From NCBI GenBank assembly GCA_029204225.1, contig MU832123.1, positions 22,035 through 86,034 on the forward strand: DNA of 64,000 nt, given 5' to 3'. Position 1 is the first letter of the stretch. The number at the start of each line of letters is the position of its first letter. A program made the translations under genes and the position numbers. A model generated the notes under the pieces. That model was not told the DNA's origin. It ran no database searches and saw only the letters and a program-made list of their open reading frames with translations. Shown piece after piece: positions 1 to 11,439 of this stretch. The stretch comes from Diphasiastrum complanatum. Its lineage: Eukaryota > Streptophyta > Lycopodiopsida > Lycopodiales > Lycopodiaceae.

Positions 1-40
1 ATAAGAGTTTAATAGGTGATTTTTTCATAAAGGTCTATGT

Positions 41-316
41 GTGAGATTTCATGTTGATCCGAAAGATTCATTTTTGGATTCTGAGAGGTATATAGTTTTT
101 GATGAGTATGTTGCCAAAGAGATAGATAAGTTAGGAGGTCAATTTTTTTTTTGTCTAGGTTCAATTAATTATGTAAATTACATAAATAAAGACTTTTGTG
201 ATGCCCTGAGAGAGAAGACATCAAATATATCAGATCCAGTTGTGGAGGCTTGTTTGATGTATTTTGTAAATAGCATATCGTGTATACGATGTTGTTATGG
301 GCCAGATCTCAGTTAG
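41..316 (+). other. Unrecognised ORF fragment beside a copia break
   Basis: An open frame of 91 codons encodes a mildly acidic peptide with several cysteines near its end. I recognise no domain. It overlaps the first recognisable copia codons (about position 305) in another frame, so the join near 300 looks like a truncation or insertion boundary. It could be part of a host exon, another transposon or a chance ORF. Nothing upstream is visible. Confidence 0.15.
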
Positions 317-2150
317 TCACGATGTTGTCTTTCTTGAAGACAAGTATCACGATTTCAAACAGAAGCAGCCATTACAAGAGCATGCCATAGCAGCTCCATC
401 CTCCATCGATAGGAAACGACCTACGACTATTCAAACAATGGAGTTCATCCCTACGGCTCCACTTATCGTCGATGGGCCTAGACCCATGATTGTTCAACCA
501 CAAGATGCTACGATCCCAGTCATTCACCAAGGAGAATCATCCACTCAAGCACCTACAGTTAGAAGGTCTACAAGACAACAAAGCAACCTGATCGTTACAC
601 CCCTCAAACATTCGTCAATCATGAAGAACCTACCACTGTTGTAGAAGCACTGTCAATGCCCGATGCAGACAAATGGAAAGCTGTCATGAATGCTGAGTAT
701 CAGTCCTTAATGAAGAACAAGACCTGGAGTCTTGTCAATCCTCCTATAGGTCGAAAACCAATTGACTCCAAGTGGATCTTTGAGCTGAAGCTTAAACCAG
801 ATGAATCAATATCCGAAAGGAAAGCTAGACTGGTTGTTAAAGGATTTGAACAAGTATATGAGATAGACTACACTGAGACCTTTAGTCCAGTGGTAAAGCA
901 TCAATCTATTTGTACCTTATTGGCTATAGCTGCTGCAGAAGATCTGGACATTCACTAGATGGACATCCAGACGACATTCCTACACATATATATACAAGAA
1001 GACGTATTCATCTATCAACCAAAAGGTTACGTCCTTCAAGGCAAGGAGCATTTAGTATGTAAATTGCATAATGCCTTATACGGTCTGAAGCAAGCTTCGA
1101 GGGTCTGGTATGATAGAATAAATCATTTCTTATTGTAGCACGACTTTACCTCCTGATCCGTAGATTCAAATGTGTATCTAAAATGAAAAGGACCAAGCTA
1201 TGTCATAATAGCACTATACATTGATGATTCCCTAATCATCAACAATTTAAATCAGTTATTGTTAGAAACCAAATCCTTACTCTCATCAAAGTTCGAGATG
1301 ACTGATTTAGGTCAAGTCCATTACCTTCACGGTATGGAGATCAGCAGAGATCGCGTGAGCAGAAGGATCACCATAACAATCTTATCTAATCAATGCACTC
1401 CGCAAATATGGCATGGAGGATTGCAAACCCATAGATACTCCTATGGATCCAAGATGCAAGCTATCCAAAGACATGTGCCCCAAAACGAAGGCAGATCAGC
1501 AAGAAATGTGCAAGTACCCCTATCAGTCAGTCATAGGTTCTATCATGTACTCTATGATCTACACATGACCTGATCTTGCATATGTTGTAAGCACATTGTC
1601 GCAATTCATGTCTACTACAAGCCTACAACACTGGAAAGCTTTGCAAAGAGTTCTAAAGTACATTCAAGCCTCAAGGCACTATGCCTTGAGTTATAACGGC
1701 AACACAGAAGTTGCACTCACACTGACTACCTATTCAGATTTCGATTGGGCAGGAGACGTGGATACCAGAGAATCCACATCAGGTTATATTTGTTTCCTTG
1801 CAAGAGGACCCATTTCATGGAACATCAGAAAGTAGAAATGCATTTCGTTGTCCTCTACAGAATTTGAATACATTGCAGCTACATCAACAGTGAAGGAGAT
1901 CATTTGACTGAGGAGGCTGCTGCAGGATCTGCAATTCCCACAGATTGGTCCAACAATACTCCAGTGCAACAATCAGAGCTGCATAGCTCTATCTCTAAAT
2001 TCACATACTCATGCTAGAACTAAACACATAGAAGTTCAGTTCCATTTTCTTAGAGAAAAAGTTCAGAACCAAGATGTTGTACTAAGTTACTGTCATACAG
2101 ACAGTATGTTGGCTGATATTTTGACAAAGCCATTGTCTAGAGATATCTAA
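297..2150 (+). pseudogene. Copia element I: decayed pol (integrase tail, RT, RNase H)
   Basis: Fragments in several frames follow copia order. The integrase-RT linker starts with a degenerate ISVSHDVVFLED block at about 305. The RT N-terminus (KPIDSKWIFELKLKPD, KARLVVKGFEQVYEIDYTET) is at 656-958, and the RT core (NALYGLKQASRVWYDR) at about 1070-1130. The active-site region reads YIDDSLI instead of YVDD near 1220. FEMTDLGQVHYL lies at about 1290. RNase H follows from 1596 (DFDWAGDVDTRESTSGY, then SSTEFEYIAA, NNQSCIAL, TKHIEVQFHFLREKV) and the element ends at LADILTKPLS near 2140. In-frame stops (956-958, 1138, 1833, 1906) and frameshifts rule out function. Gag, protease and the integrase core are missing and may lie left of the window. 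Motif wording (IDYTETFSPVVKH) is closest to element B. Confidence 0.85.
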
Positions 2151-2928
2151 CTCCTACTCATCCCAACAGCCCTTCTTCCTTTTCTAATTTTTACTCTCTC
2201 AAATGTAACCTGTAGAAAATAAACTGTTTTTCAACAATCTGCATATTTGAACTAATTGTCGCCACAGTCTGCATTTTTACTCGAGTTTTTCCATGGGTGA
2301 AAAGCTCGACACTTGACACTGTCGCTTTTTTTTTTTTGCCTTAATTTGCAAGTGTTTAGCGACACTTATCTAAGTTGTTTTTGGGCCAATCAGACACTTT
2401 CAGAAAAGTGACACTTTTTGTGAAAAATGCGACAGTGCATTTTTACATGCTGATAGGCGACAATTAGGGCAAAAAGCGACATTGCATTTTTACATGCAGT
2501 TTCTGACAGGCGGAAAAGGCGAAAAATGCAACACTACATTTTTCCTCGCAGTTTTCGATAGGTGACAAAAAGGCAAAAAACTCGACACTGCAGTTTTACA
2601 TAGGATATTACACAGGCGACAATACAAATTTACACGGGATATTACACAAGCGACACTCTGCAGAAACACATAGTATTTCATGTACAGACTGTCTACGTCT
2701 TCACGCTTCAATAACAACTGTCTAATTAGGCAGTTAATCAGTTGTTAAGCAATTTTGTAAATGTAAAACTAGAATAATGCAAGATCTTCCAGCTGCTATA
2801 AATGTAAATGAGCGATTGAAGATGTTATCAGACCATATAACAGTCATTGTAAGTGTCATCATAAGTCATATGACAGAGATCAAACGACCAGAACGGGTCT
2901 TACAGTAGCTGACTCCTTAGAGTTAGTG

Positions 2929-2964
<36 letters not shown>

Positions 2965-3130
2965 GAACATTAGCTATCATCTTGAGTCTGTAAGTAGGAT
3001 CACGCGCTTATCAGCACAATTGTATTGTGATATGATCGTTGTGTTTACAACTTTATTATACAGATTCGCTATTGTTCTACATCCTTTTGCATTCTTGTTG
3101 AATGATAACTCTCACTCCTCTTACACAAAC
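2151..3130 (+). repeat. Probable 3' LTR region of copia element I
   Basis: This non-coding stretch directly follows the RNase H end, where a 3' LTR is expected. Between about 2280 and 2660 it holds five or six diverged copies of a short hairpin-prone unit with arms like AAAAATGC and GCATTTTT around GACACT. The same unit occurs in the LTRs of element B (20.1 and 24.1 kb). I cannot fix either LTR end: no PPT/TG or CA boundary is clear and no second copy is in the window. Confidence 0.45.
2932..2961. repeat. (AT)n microsatellite
   Basis: A run of alternating A and T about 30 bp long inside the presumed LTR of element I. Confidence 0.9.
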
Positions 3131-3927
3131 ACTATTATCAGATAATTGTATGGTTGTCTTTGACGCCTAAATTGATTCTACATTCTCTTCATACCAGGTT
3201 ATTAGTATTAGAGGATTGCATGGTTGTCTCAAACAGCTAATCATTTTTCCCAGCAATCTTTCTTTCACGATAGTCTATGACTCCTACACTGATAATCTGA
3301 TTCAATGCAAAGAACAGCTCATAAAGCTCCATTCTCTAAGTAATCCACGATCCTGCTATCAAGAATTCTTTGTTTCATTAGTTGACATCAATCCAAACAT
3401 CAACCGATGTGGTATCAGAACTGATAATTCTACATGCATCGCCCACATCGAGTTATGTTACATAGAAGCCACTATGTCAAGAATTGATTGGGCCACATGG
3501 ACATAAAAAACGAGGAAAAAAAAAAAGTTCGTAACAAACAGCTCTTCTAAGTTTGAGAACTCCTGTAATTGACCAAACGCCATCTATGATTGGGCCACGC
3601 TTCTGGTTAAGGAGTTACAAGCCACTTTTAAATGTCTTTCTCGGATCACCTACGATGGTCTGGTTACCACCCCCAACAACTAGTCCATCCCAACCACCTC
3701 CCAAAGACACACTCGTGCAACTGGTTGCAGGCCAACAGTCGCCAACTTTCACCCTATCCCCTAGTCCCTCTCTCATCCACGCACATTCTAGCCCCACATG
3801 CACTAGCCCTTCCGAACTCCTCCTCCTTTCTTAATATCACGTCCCCCACTCCTAGCCCCATCTGTCCAGCCGTCAGTTCTCCCATCTCATCCATTGTCGC
3901 AACATCCACTTCTTCCTCCATCACAAC
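3131..3927. other. Non-coding stretch, no gene recognised
   Basis: Two diverged copies of a short sequence containing TATGGTTGTCT or CATGGTTGTCT lie near 3150 and 3220. From 3550 to 3930 the + strand is rich in C and codes for Pro/Ser-rich peptides in more than one frame, which is composition rather than a gene. The stretch ends at the family-E LTR. Confidence 0.5.
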
Positions 3928-4456
3928 TGTGAAAAATTGTCAAAAATCTATCTTGGTTATTTTATGATTTTATGTTTGTGAATATATTTCACATGTGTGG
4001 AGCATGTTCCCACATGTGTAAAATAGTTAGAAATAGTTTATAATGTTGACTTTAGGGGTATCATAAAGATTGCTGGTCAAACATCTTCGTGTCACTAGGT
4101 GATAGAGCCAATTTTGGCTTTAGAGGTCAAATGGTCAAGTACACATGTTTTGTCATGATTAGGCCAAAATTAAATTGTGATGTAACTCAAGCTAGTTAGG
4201 TTGCTTACACATGTCAAGTTTAGATTTGATGAGTGATGCCCCCTTTTAGTGGCAAAAGTCAAAGGGTCCAATCATACGAGAGAGATGTGTTGGAAGGTTC
4301 CAATCAAAAGTGAGGGAATGCATGTAGAATGGTCTTTTTGCCTTAGATCTTGTCATTGATCTTGGATTTCAATCAATAGGTGATCTGTAGTGCATGAGCC
4401 AAGCTTAGGAGATCAATTTCACCATTAGGACATTCCCATATGTGTGAATCTTCACA
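3928..4456 (+). repeat. Family-E LTR, copy 1 (5' LTR with PBS)
   Basis: It starts TGTGAAAAATTGTC, ends ATCTTCACA and is followed directly by TGGTATCAAAGCC (4457-4469), a tRNA-Met primer-binding site with one change. It aligns to the split copy at 54237-54459 plus 60613-61218. Relative to that copy it lacks about 290 bp after GTGAGGG near 4317. It contains the ACACATGTTTTGTCATG site that is occupied by element D in the other copy. TTCACATGTGTGGAG and similar palindromes occur near 3990, 4010 and 4440. Confidence 0.8.
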
Positions 4457-5320
4457 TGGTATCAAAGCCTACCTAAGCTTTTGATGCATCTATCCACCAT
4501 AGTCTCAAAATTTTTCATGAAAATCTAGATCTAGAGAGTGTTGATTGCATCTCCCATGCTATCTCAAGGAAATTTGGATCAAAAGGGTTAATTATCATAA
4601 TGATTGAATCATTTCAGGTACTGTATGGAATTACCTACTCAGACATGTGTGAAGTACAGCCAAGTTCATTTGGAAAGTTCTCTTCCAAGTTAGATCTAAA
4701 TTTGGTGCTAGATAGCTTGTTTGAAAGCTAGTTTTGTCTAGTTTTTGTAGCAATTTGTTTCAATCCATTTGGTGAGCCAATCAAAAGTTATAAGCTTTTG
4801 AAGAGGGCTAGGTAGGGCACCTAGACCTATGTGGACACATTTGGTTTGATCATATCTTGATAGTTTGACCAAAAAAATCAAGAAAAGGCTTGCCAATGTC
4901 ATCTATTTGAGATCTAGTCATCATTTTGAGGTCATAGCCACTTTCTTTCATACAATTGGCTTGTATTAGAGTGATTTGTGGATTCTTGGAGTGTTTCACA
5001 TGTGCCAAAGATAGTTTGACCCAAACCTTGCCTATACTCCATCGATTGATGAGAGGATGATCTAGTTTGAGAGAGATTGGTAGAGCTAGTGAGATCCATT
5101 TCACATTTTGTTGCAAGATCTTGTAGAGGAGTTGGTAGTACACCTTTATTGGATCCTATAGTGAGAGAAAAACAACATAAGGACTTTGGCTATTTTTGCG
5201 ATGTTTTCGGGAGTCCTCCACTCTATTTTATTGCCGGACTTTGTGCCATCATTAATTTTTCTCAAGATCGACACTTCCAATCATATTGTAGTAACAATAG
5301 CTCCAGTCTGATGTAGCTCA
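4457..5320 (+). mobile_element. 5' untranslated part of a family-E element
   Basis: It begins with the primer-binding site TGGTATCAAAGCC right after the LTR, so it is the start of an internal region. No gag start or other coding is visible before the sequence changes near 5320. In intact element D the comparable leader is about 800 bp, so the element probably breaks before or just inside gag. I saw no matching 3' LTR downstream. Confidence 0.55.
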
Positions 5321-5683
5321 AACTCCAATCTTCCTCAACCTCAATACAAGTTAGAACTTTATTGAAAATTATGTCAATATCCTTTCATTGAGAGTATCCA
5401 TTTTCCTCAATGTCTGGATCAAGTGGCACCCATTTATTTTCAACCATTTTCCATCGCTGGTAATAGAAGCAAAGGCTCAACGTTTGTTTTTCTATCTGAT
5501 AATGAAAGCACATGGAAGACATTTTGATTCTGCATTCTATATCTCCATTTGATTTCTTATCTCATCTCTCATCCATAAGCTCAGATAATAAACTATCAAA
5601 TAAATTCTTACATACAAACATAGTTGGAGTTTTATATACATTGACACTTGAAAAAAAATCCACAAATATATTCAATGTGACAA

Positions 5684-5775
5684 ACGAATTTAATGAAACT
5701 ATTTTTGAGCCTGTACTTATCTTTAACGAATTTAATTGAACTATTTTTGAGCATGTACTTATCTTTAATGAATTT
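5684..5775. repeat. 45-bp tandem duplication
   Basis: Two head-to-tail copies of a roughly 45-bp AT-rich unit (…GAACTATTTTTGAGC…GTACTTATCTTTAA…) with a few differences. They lie in AT-rich non-coding DNA just left of the gag fragment. Confidence 0.7.
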
Positions 5776-5804
5776 CTTACGTCATTATACAACTTACAAC
5801 GAAA

Positions 5805-6327
5805 TGAGAGATTTAAATTTGAGTGTATCAATACGATCAACACCCGTTCTCGTATGTAGAGGGCAAGCTTGAAAGCAATGTCATAATTGTGTCTTGATCG
5901 TCGATGATCGATTCGACAACGGCCATCTGTTGCAAGAGATTCTTAAACTGGTTATTGTGATTTTGAAGTGAATCATCATTTGACATCTTGAGAGTGACGA
6001 ATTTTCTTCTTAGACGTAACTTGGAAGTTACGTCTCTCACATCATATAGTGAGCTCAGGATGTTTCATACTTATTTCGAAGTTTGAGCTTCAGATATGTG
6101 CCCAATTTGAGTGTCTCATATATTGAGGATAATAAGCGCAAAAGTTTACCATCCTTTGACTTTCCCTTTGAGTCAGATGTGCCCCCTTCAAGCTTCACTT
6201 CGATACCTATGACAACAACCCATAATTCATTGGCGATTAGCAAGGTCTTCATCATAAATTACCACAAATAGTAATTGGATCCATTCAGCTTGTCTGCGAT
6301 GAGACCGACTTTACTTTGAGAATCCAT
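5805..6327 (-). pseudogene. Family-B copia gag fragment (copy B2)
   Basis: On the minus strand the peptide starts near 6327 with MDSQSKVGLIADKLNGSNY and includes MKTLLIANELW and DVTSKLRLRRKFVTLKMSNDD, then VVESIIDDQDTIMTLLSSLPSTYEN. It matches the gag of element B (22382-23002) closely in order and wording. It is frameshifted near 6050 and breaks off at about 5805, losing the zinc knuckle and all of pol. The leader (6328-6543), PBS complement (6544-6555) and LTR follow to the right. Confidence 0.8.
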
Positions 6328-6543
6328 CTAGAACTTTAGTCTGTCAATTAAATTGATGACTTTAAGCATGATGTCGTGCGACACTACAATTGGAAATCAA
6401 TTATCTGATACTGAAATTTGATACCACAAATTGAAGAATTAAGAGCGGGTATGCTCTAATGTGATACTATAAAAAGTATCTAATGATATCTCTTTGATAT
6501 TGTGAAAGATATCAAGTAGTAGAGCTTTGGTGTAACAGTATAC

Positions 6544-6555
6544 GCTCTAATACCA
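6544..6555 (-). other. Primer-binding site of B2
   Basis: GCTCTAATACCA on the + strand reads TGGTATTAGAGC on the minus strand, a one-mismatch tRNA-Met PBS. It sits directly inside the LTR end at 6556. Confidence 0.75.
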
Positions 6556-7310
6556 TGTTGGAAAGAGGGAGGTGAAATGAGTTGGTTTGACAAGACGAAG
6601 GTTGTAAACGACTTATCGAATGCAACGGAATAAGCCTTCTTTCCTAATGCATGACTACGCCCATCAATTTGAACAAAGCTATGATGACAGACGTCACATT
6701 CAATCTTTTAGCAATATAATTTGAAATCATTAGCACTAAAGTGATTTTGTAGCCAATGCATGACTATGCCTATCAATTTGAACAAAGCTATAATGACAAA
6801 CATCACATTCAATCTTTTAGCAACTAAATTTGAAATCGTTGGCACTAAAGTGATTTTGTAGCAACTAAATTTGAAATCATTAGCACTCAATTGATTTCGT
6901 TGATGTATTCAACAAAATAAACGAAACAATAAGAGATTTATCAGTTACAAATAACTACAGAGAAGCATGGAATCTGACATGATACTGAACGCAATAAGAA
7001 AGATAGATTGATTAAGTAAGTAGCATGCACAAATCAAATGATGAGAGCACAAAATAATAATGGAGAAAATCGCGCACTCTAAGCTATCTCTGAGTAACTG
7101 AAAACTCTGTCTGATGCACTTCCGCTGATAAGCAGTAAGCACGAGCAACATAAAACTGAACTAAGATAGAAATTAAGCTTTTCTAAGATAGTATTTGATG
7201 ATCAGCTATTTATACTAAAGCAATTAACGCGTATCCAGTAGGACAACTAATCAAGCCACAGTCGCAATTGGTAAATGGCCATAATGCACTGGCATCCATC
7301 CAGTTAGGAC
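6556..7310 (-). repeat. Family-B LTR, copy B2 (5' LTR, partial)
   Basis: It starts TGTTGGAAAGAGGG on the + strand, next to the PBS, and shares blocks with the element-B LTR at 23211-24285. Shared blocks include AATGCATGACTA, CTATCTCTGAG, GCTGATAAGCAGTA, CTATTTATACTAA and CTGGCATCCATCC. A unit of about 108 bp is duplicated at 6646-6754 and 6755-6860, which the B LTR lacks. Similarity fades after about 7310, so the outer LTR end is not fixed. Confidence 0.7.
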
Positions 7311-7470
7311 TTCCGAAAAATTTACTTGCAAAGCAGTTAGGGCAGGACAAAGTTTACTCATAACACGACAAAGTTTCAGGCCAAACCATGTATTAAACTC
7401 ATGGAAAACTTGTGTAAAGCTTTTTACCATTTTAATGGCTTCACATGGGCTCAGAAAGGCATCACCTACG

Positions 7471-8130
7471 TGTGAAAATGTCATAATCATGCTTGATCTA
7501 GGCCAAATCTATGTTCATATCATCATTACACATGTGTGGAGCCTGTTCCCACGTGTGAATTAAATGCATATATCATTTAGATTAATCATACAGGTTGTCC
7601 ATACCATTTGATTTGAGATCTAGTGGCTAAAATGGCCAAAATCTAGTTTTCTAGTTATATGCCACTTGGCACCTTTTTATTGGTAGAATGTGCTACATCA
7701 TAAGTTTAGGAGTGATCTCCCATGTGTAGAGACACTCACATGTGTGGAAGAATTAGTAGAACTCGAGTTCAGACTTGTAGAAGATTTTTATCTAGGTTCT
7801 TATATATTAGGAAGATTGCCCAAAATTAAGGAGGTGGCTTAAATCATGGAAGTCATGGACCATGTGCCAAGTTTGATGTGATTGATGGATCCTTTGGTGA
7901 CTAGGCACCCTCACACGTGCCAGATCAGGTGACTTAGCAGCAGCTCGAGGTCCCACTCATGTATATGTAGAGCCTCATTTGGCCATAATCAACAAGCAAG
8001 TGAAATCTTGGTTTTGGAGCATTTCTTGAGTAATTTCACTATTTGTCTTGTGATTTTATGCTTCTATTGGATTCTAAGCTTAGTGTACTTCATTCTCTGT
8101 TGGCAGGCCATACTCTGACAGGTGTGAAAC
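7471..8130 (+). repeat. Diverged family-E/C-like LTR
   Basis: It begins TGTGAAAATGTC and carries CACATGTGTGGAGCCTGTTCCCACGTGTG near 7530, in the same order and spacing as family-E LTRs (compare 3985-4020). Further CACATGTGTGG and CACACGTGCC motifs follow. The remainder is strongly diverged, the right end is a guess and no PBS is visible. Confidence 0.45.
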
Positions 8131-8846
8131 CCTCTCGACATAGTTTTGATCATAATCAATTGTTCTTGTTAGATTTGTTGATGTAGAATTGATCTAATGC
8201 TATCTAATCTTGTGTAGATTGGTAGATCAATCTAATCTAACACCCGCTCACTCTTGTGGATCTGATTCGGATCCATTGTTGGTTTTTATTTGATGTACTT
8301 TCACACTACGTTCCGTAACTATTGTGCTTAGATTATGTTGGAATAAACAAAGGTTTGTGTTTCCAAAGACCTAGCAATCATGATAGTGGCTCCACATTTC
8401 TTAGTCACAAAGTTTATATCTTAAACTTCAACACAGTCGGTTTTTTTGTCTTTTTTCATTCACAAAAGAATATGAGACCTGGATATGGTCAAGAACTCCA
8501 GAAACAGTAAAGCACCAAAGTTCTGATACCTATTTCTCACATGTACATGTCAAACTGAACATACAGCTGGAAATAAGTCACTTAAATATGCCCATTAATT
8601 TGTAACCTTGCCAGGTTCTAGCACTAATGGCGATGGATGCACTCATTCCAGGCCTTCACCGCAAATACTCATCTGCAGCTATCCATATGCCTAGCCCTAT
8701 GGTTTTTTTCCCTTGCAAACACACACACATCACCAAATTTAAGCTTTTTGGCATAAGTTATGGGGGTTGGGACTCTGATTTCAACTCTTTCCCAGGCAAC
8801 TTGCATAAGGCAATTTTTACAATCAATCTTGCAACGGAACGTCACA

Positions 8847-8939
<93 letters not shown>

Positions 8940-9922
8940 ATCTCTCTGTAAAAAAATGATGACTGGGAAATAGATACCAAGCTCTAGGTTTACAAAGGGG
9001 TAGGGGCCATCGTAGGGGGGCGGAAGCATAGTTTCAAATCGATGGACGAACCAGCAACATAAATAAACACTTTATTGTTATCTAAGAACAAGGATTGAAT
9101 AACATAAATAAACAGCTGATTATTACTTCCATGGAAACACGATTTTGTTCATAATTGTATTTCCAAAAGCAGAGTTGGAAATCTCTGAAAACAGAATTAG
9201 AAGCACAAAGCTCTTGCACCTCTGGTACAGGTATGAAATATATTTATCAAAATCACAGCAAAAATACTGAGACTTGCCAAAAAATGTCCAGTTTGAACAG
9301 ATTATGAACAGATTACCACTAATCTAGATCAAGCAAAAGTTCAAGTAGTCCTAGCCACACGACCTCAGGTTCACTCAATCAGATTTGAAACAACGAGATT
9401 GGAATACACCAATTTTGCTACAGCACTCCAGGTTTAGTCTATCTGATTTCAAGCATTGAAAATGATTGAAAGACGATAGCCGTTCATAGTGTATAATCTC
9501 CAACAGGCAGCGCAGCAAAATTCAGGCATTTCGCAGGCAACAAGAATTCGAAGCTGAAATCCATGTCAGAGCAGATAGCACCGCATGCAATGACAACAAA
9601 CGTTTTCAGAAAACAGCAAATACCCAGTATGCAAAAAAAAAAAAAAACCATGTGTCCAACTCACAAAAGTTGGAAATAGAAATAACAAACATTTATTTAT
9701 GGTCTACAAATTAAAACCCAAACACAAGCACGTCAAAGTTAGAAATGACTAGTAAATGAATGCTAAGTCCTCCTTGCAAAGCAAGGCAGGGCCAAAAAAG
9801 TTATACAAAAGTGACGGTCAATTGTATGGGTTGGTTGAAGGCAATGATATGGAAGGAGCCGAGTAAACCCCATTTTAACATTTAAGACGTTCAAAGGCAT
9901 CAATAAGAAAAGGGCACAATAT
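8131..9922. other. Non-coding stretch, no gene recognised
   Basis: Short ORFs here are interrupted and show no recognisable domain. Apart from the CT microsatellite at 8851-8937 and short A runs (for example 9630-9650) I see no structure. Confidence 0.5.
8851..8937. repeat. (TC)n microsatellite
   Basis: About 43 TC units with a single CCC interruption near 8899. It generates spurious Ser-Leu and Arg-Glu ORFs on both strands. Confidence 0.95.
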
Positions 9923-10007
9923 GCCCCAATGGGGTTCGCTCAATTGATTAGCTTGACATTCATAGTTTGTTTGTCCCCATATTTGAGCCCCCTTGAAAAC
10001 CAAGATG
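9923..10007 (+). mobile_element. tRNA-derived mini-SINE, copy 1
   Basis: This 85-bp copy reads GCCCCAATGGGGTTCGCTC, then AATTGATTAGCTTGACATT (A-box region), a short hairpin-like middle, and TTTGAGCCCCCTTGAAAACCAAG at the end. It aligns end to end with the copies at 43981-44052 and 46662-46748. The B-box is degenerate (ATATTTGAGCCC). No clear target-site duplication remains, in keeping with greater age. Confidence 0.65.
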
Positions 10008-10087
10008 CATATACCAGACCGTGACAACTAAGATATCGAGAGACATTGATATGAAAATGAGTATCATAAACCCAGAAGTGAATGATA

Positions 10088-10260
10088 GTGCATGCCAACC
10101 CACCCTCGTCGGAGGTGAATAATAAAGCTCTAAGATGGATGGTGCATGAACTATGAAAGCACATTCAATTGAAGCAAACTCATGGCCCCACCCTTGTCCA
10201 AGGTGAATAAACCTCCAAGAAGGTGCGCAAATTAAGAAAGCATTCATTTCAGGCAAGATC
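10088..10260. repeat. Two-copy diverged direct repeat
   Basis: Two copies of a unit of roughly 90-100 bp share CCCACCCT-GTC-AGGTGAATAA, a CTCCAAGA/CTCTAAGA block and ATGAAAGCA/AAGAAAGCA blocks. No coding function is visible. Confidence 0.5.
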
Positions 10261-11439
10261 ATAAGTTGGTGGGCCGGCCTTTTATGCACTCTAGCACTTT
10301 GAAGAACTTATCATTTAGACCTAATATGCGAAAATTTAGGTCTACTAGAAACAAATCTACTTTGCAACTCTTTTAATTGTTGTAAAGTTTTGTTTTTCAT
10401 GAAACCATAAAAGTGACCTACTCTTTGAATTCTTGCAAAGTTTCTCACCACACCTTATATCTTGAACTCTAGCAATATGTTCAGGATTTGATGAAAAAGA
10501 TGAAGTAATGGCAAGCTTGAAAACTAGGCTTTCTTTTATTTTGAAGACTTGACAACATTGCTTCATTCTGTAGCTTGCTTTATTAACAATGACAGATTTA
10601 GAGACTTCAGGTCGGGATGCAAGGCTGTTGTTATTCAACCGTCCTAACTTACATTGCAAATATGATAGAATTTTGAAAAATCATTAAGAACATATCAAGT
10701 TGCAAGGATCACAAAGACAATATTAAAAGTATATTATGTGTAGGTCTATTGCATAGTTGCCCAAAAACACGTTTCTGGGCCAGAAACGTGCCATAAAAAA
10801 AAAACCATATGCAGGAGGATAGATGGGGGGAGGGTGGGCAGCTTGACTTAAACTCTGGAATTGACATGCTAACCATTTGGTATGCTTCTTAATTATCTTC
10901 AAGGGTGGGTTCAAAACCATCTGGGAATTTTTGAACAGATTCACTAATTTTTTTCTGTTTCATAGCACCAGCTAAGCATTGGAAAGAAAAAGAACAGCTT
11001 GATACATGTCAACATGAAGGTTCTTTGAAGTTTAACAATTCTTTAGCATCAAATATTTGAGTCTCTTATTTCATATTCAGAGAAGTAGAAGAGGTACTAT
11101 GCGGATGGTTTGTGTACAAAAGATTCTGCAATTCAAGTTCCAGGTATTTGTTATGTTAACTCCTTTGGGTCTATCAAAAAGTTCAAGGAAAACTAAGATC
11201 TGATATATGCAGAAACTACCTTGGCATAGTAACTGCTCATTATCGATGCAGTGATTTGACAGAAAATGGAACACATTTTCATAGAAAACTTTTAACCTTG
11301 ATAGAATCCAACATGCATTGTTGCCCCCAAATTGGACCACATTGTACCCGAAACATTCAGCAACCTACATAAATGAACTGCCCTTAATAAATGCTTGAAT
11401 TTGACACCCCATATTGCCCCCACCCAAAAAAAAAAATCA
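10261..11439. other. Non-coding stretch, no gene recognised
   Basis: Short interrupted frames only, without recognisable domains. The palindrome at 10768-10790 is the only structural feature I can point to. Confidence 0.45.
10768..10790. repeat. 23-bp perfect palindrome
   Basis: Eleven-base arms CACGTTTCTGG and CCAGAAACGTG are separated by one G. It lies in non-coding DNA 0.7-1 kb left of further GAAACG palindromes. Confidence 0.85.

Noticed and set aside
3553-3967. Pro/Ser-rich overlapping ORFs on the + strand
   Set aside because: Several frames are open at once because of C-rich composition; no domain, and the second runs into an LTR.
8669-9029. Arg-Glu and Ser-Leu repeat ORFs around the CT microsatellite
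   Set aside because: Translation of a simple repeat; the same applies at 17455-17952 and 29622-30233.
9940-10289. Overlapping minus ORFs of 74 and 109 codons
   Set aside because: They cross a SINE copy and a direct repeat, have no domain, and are considered chance frames.
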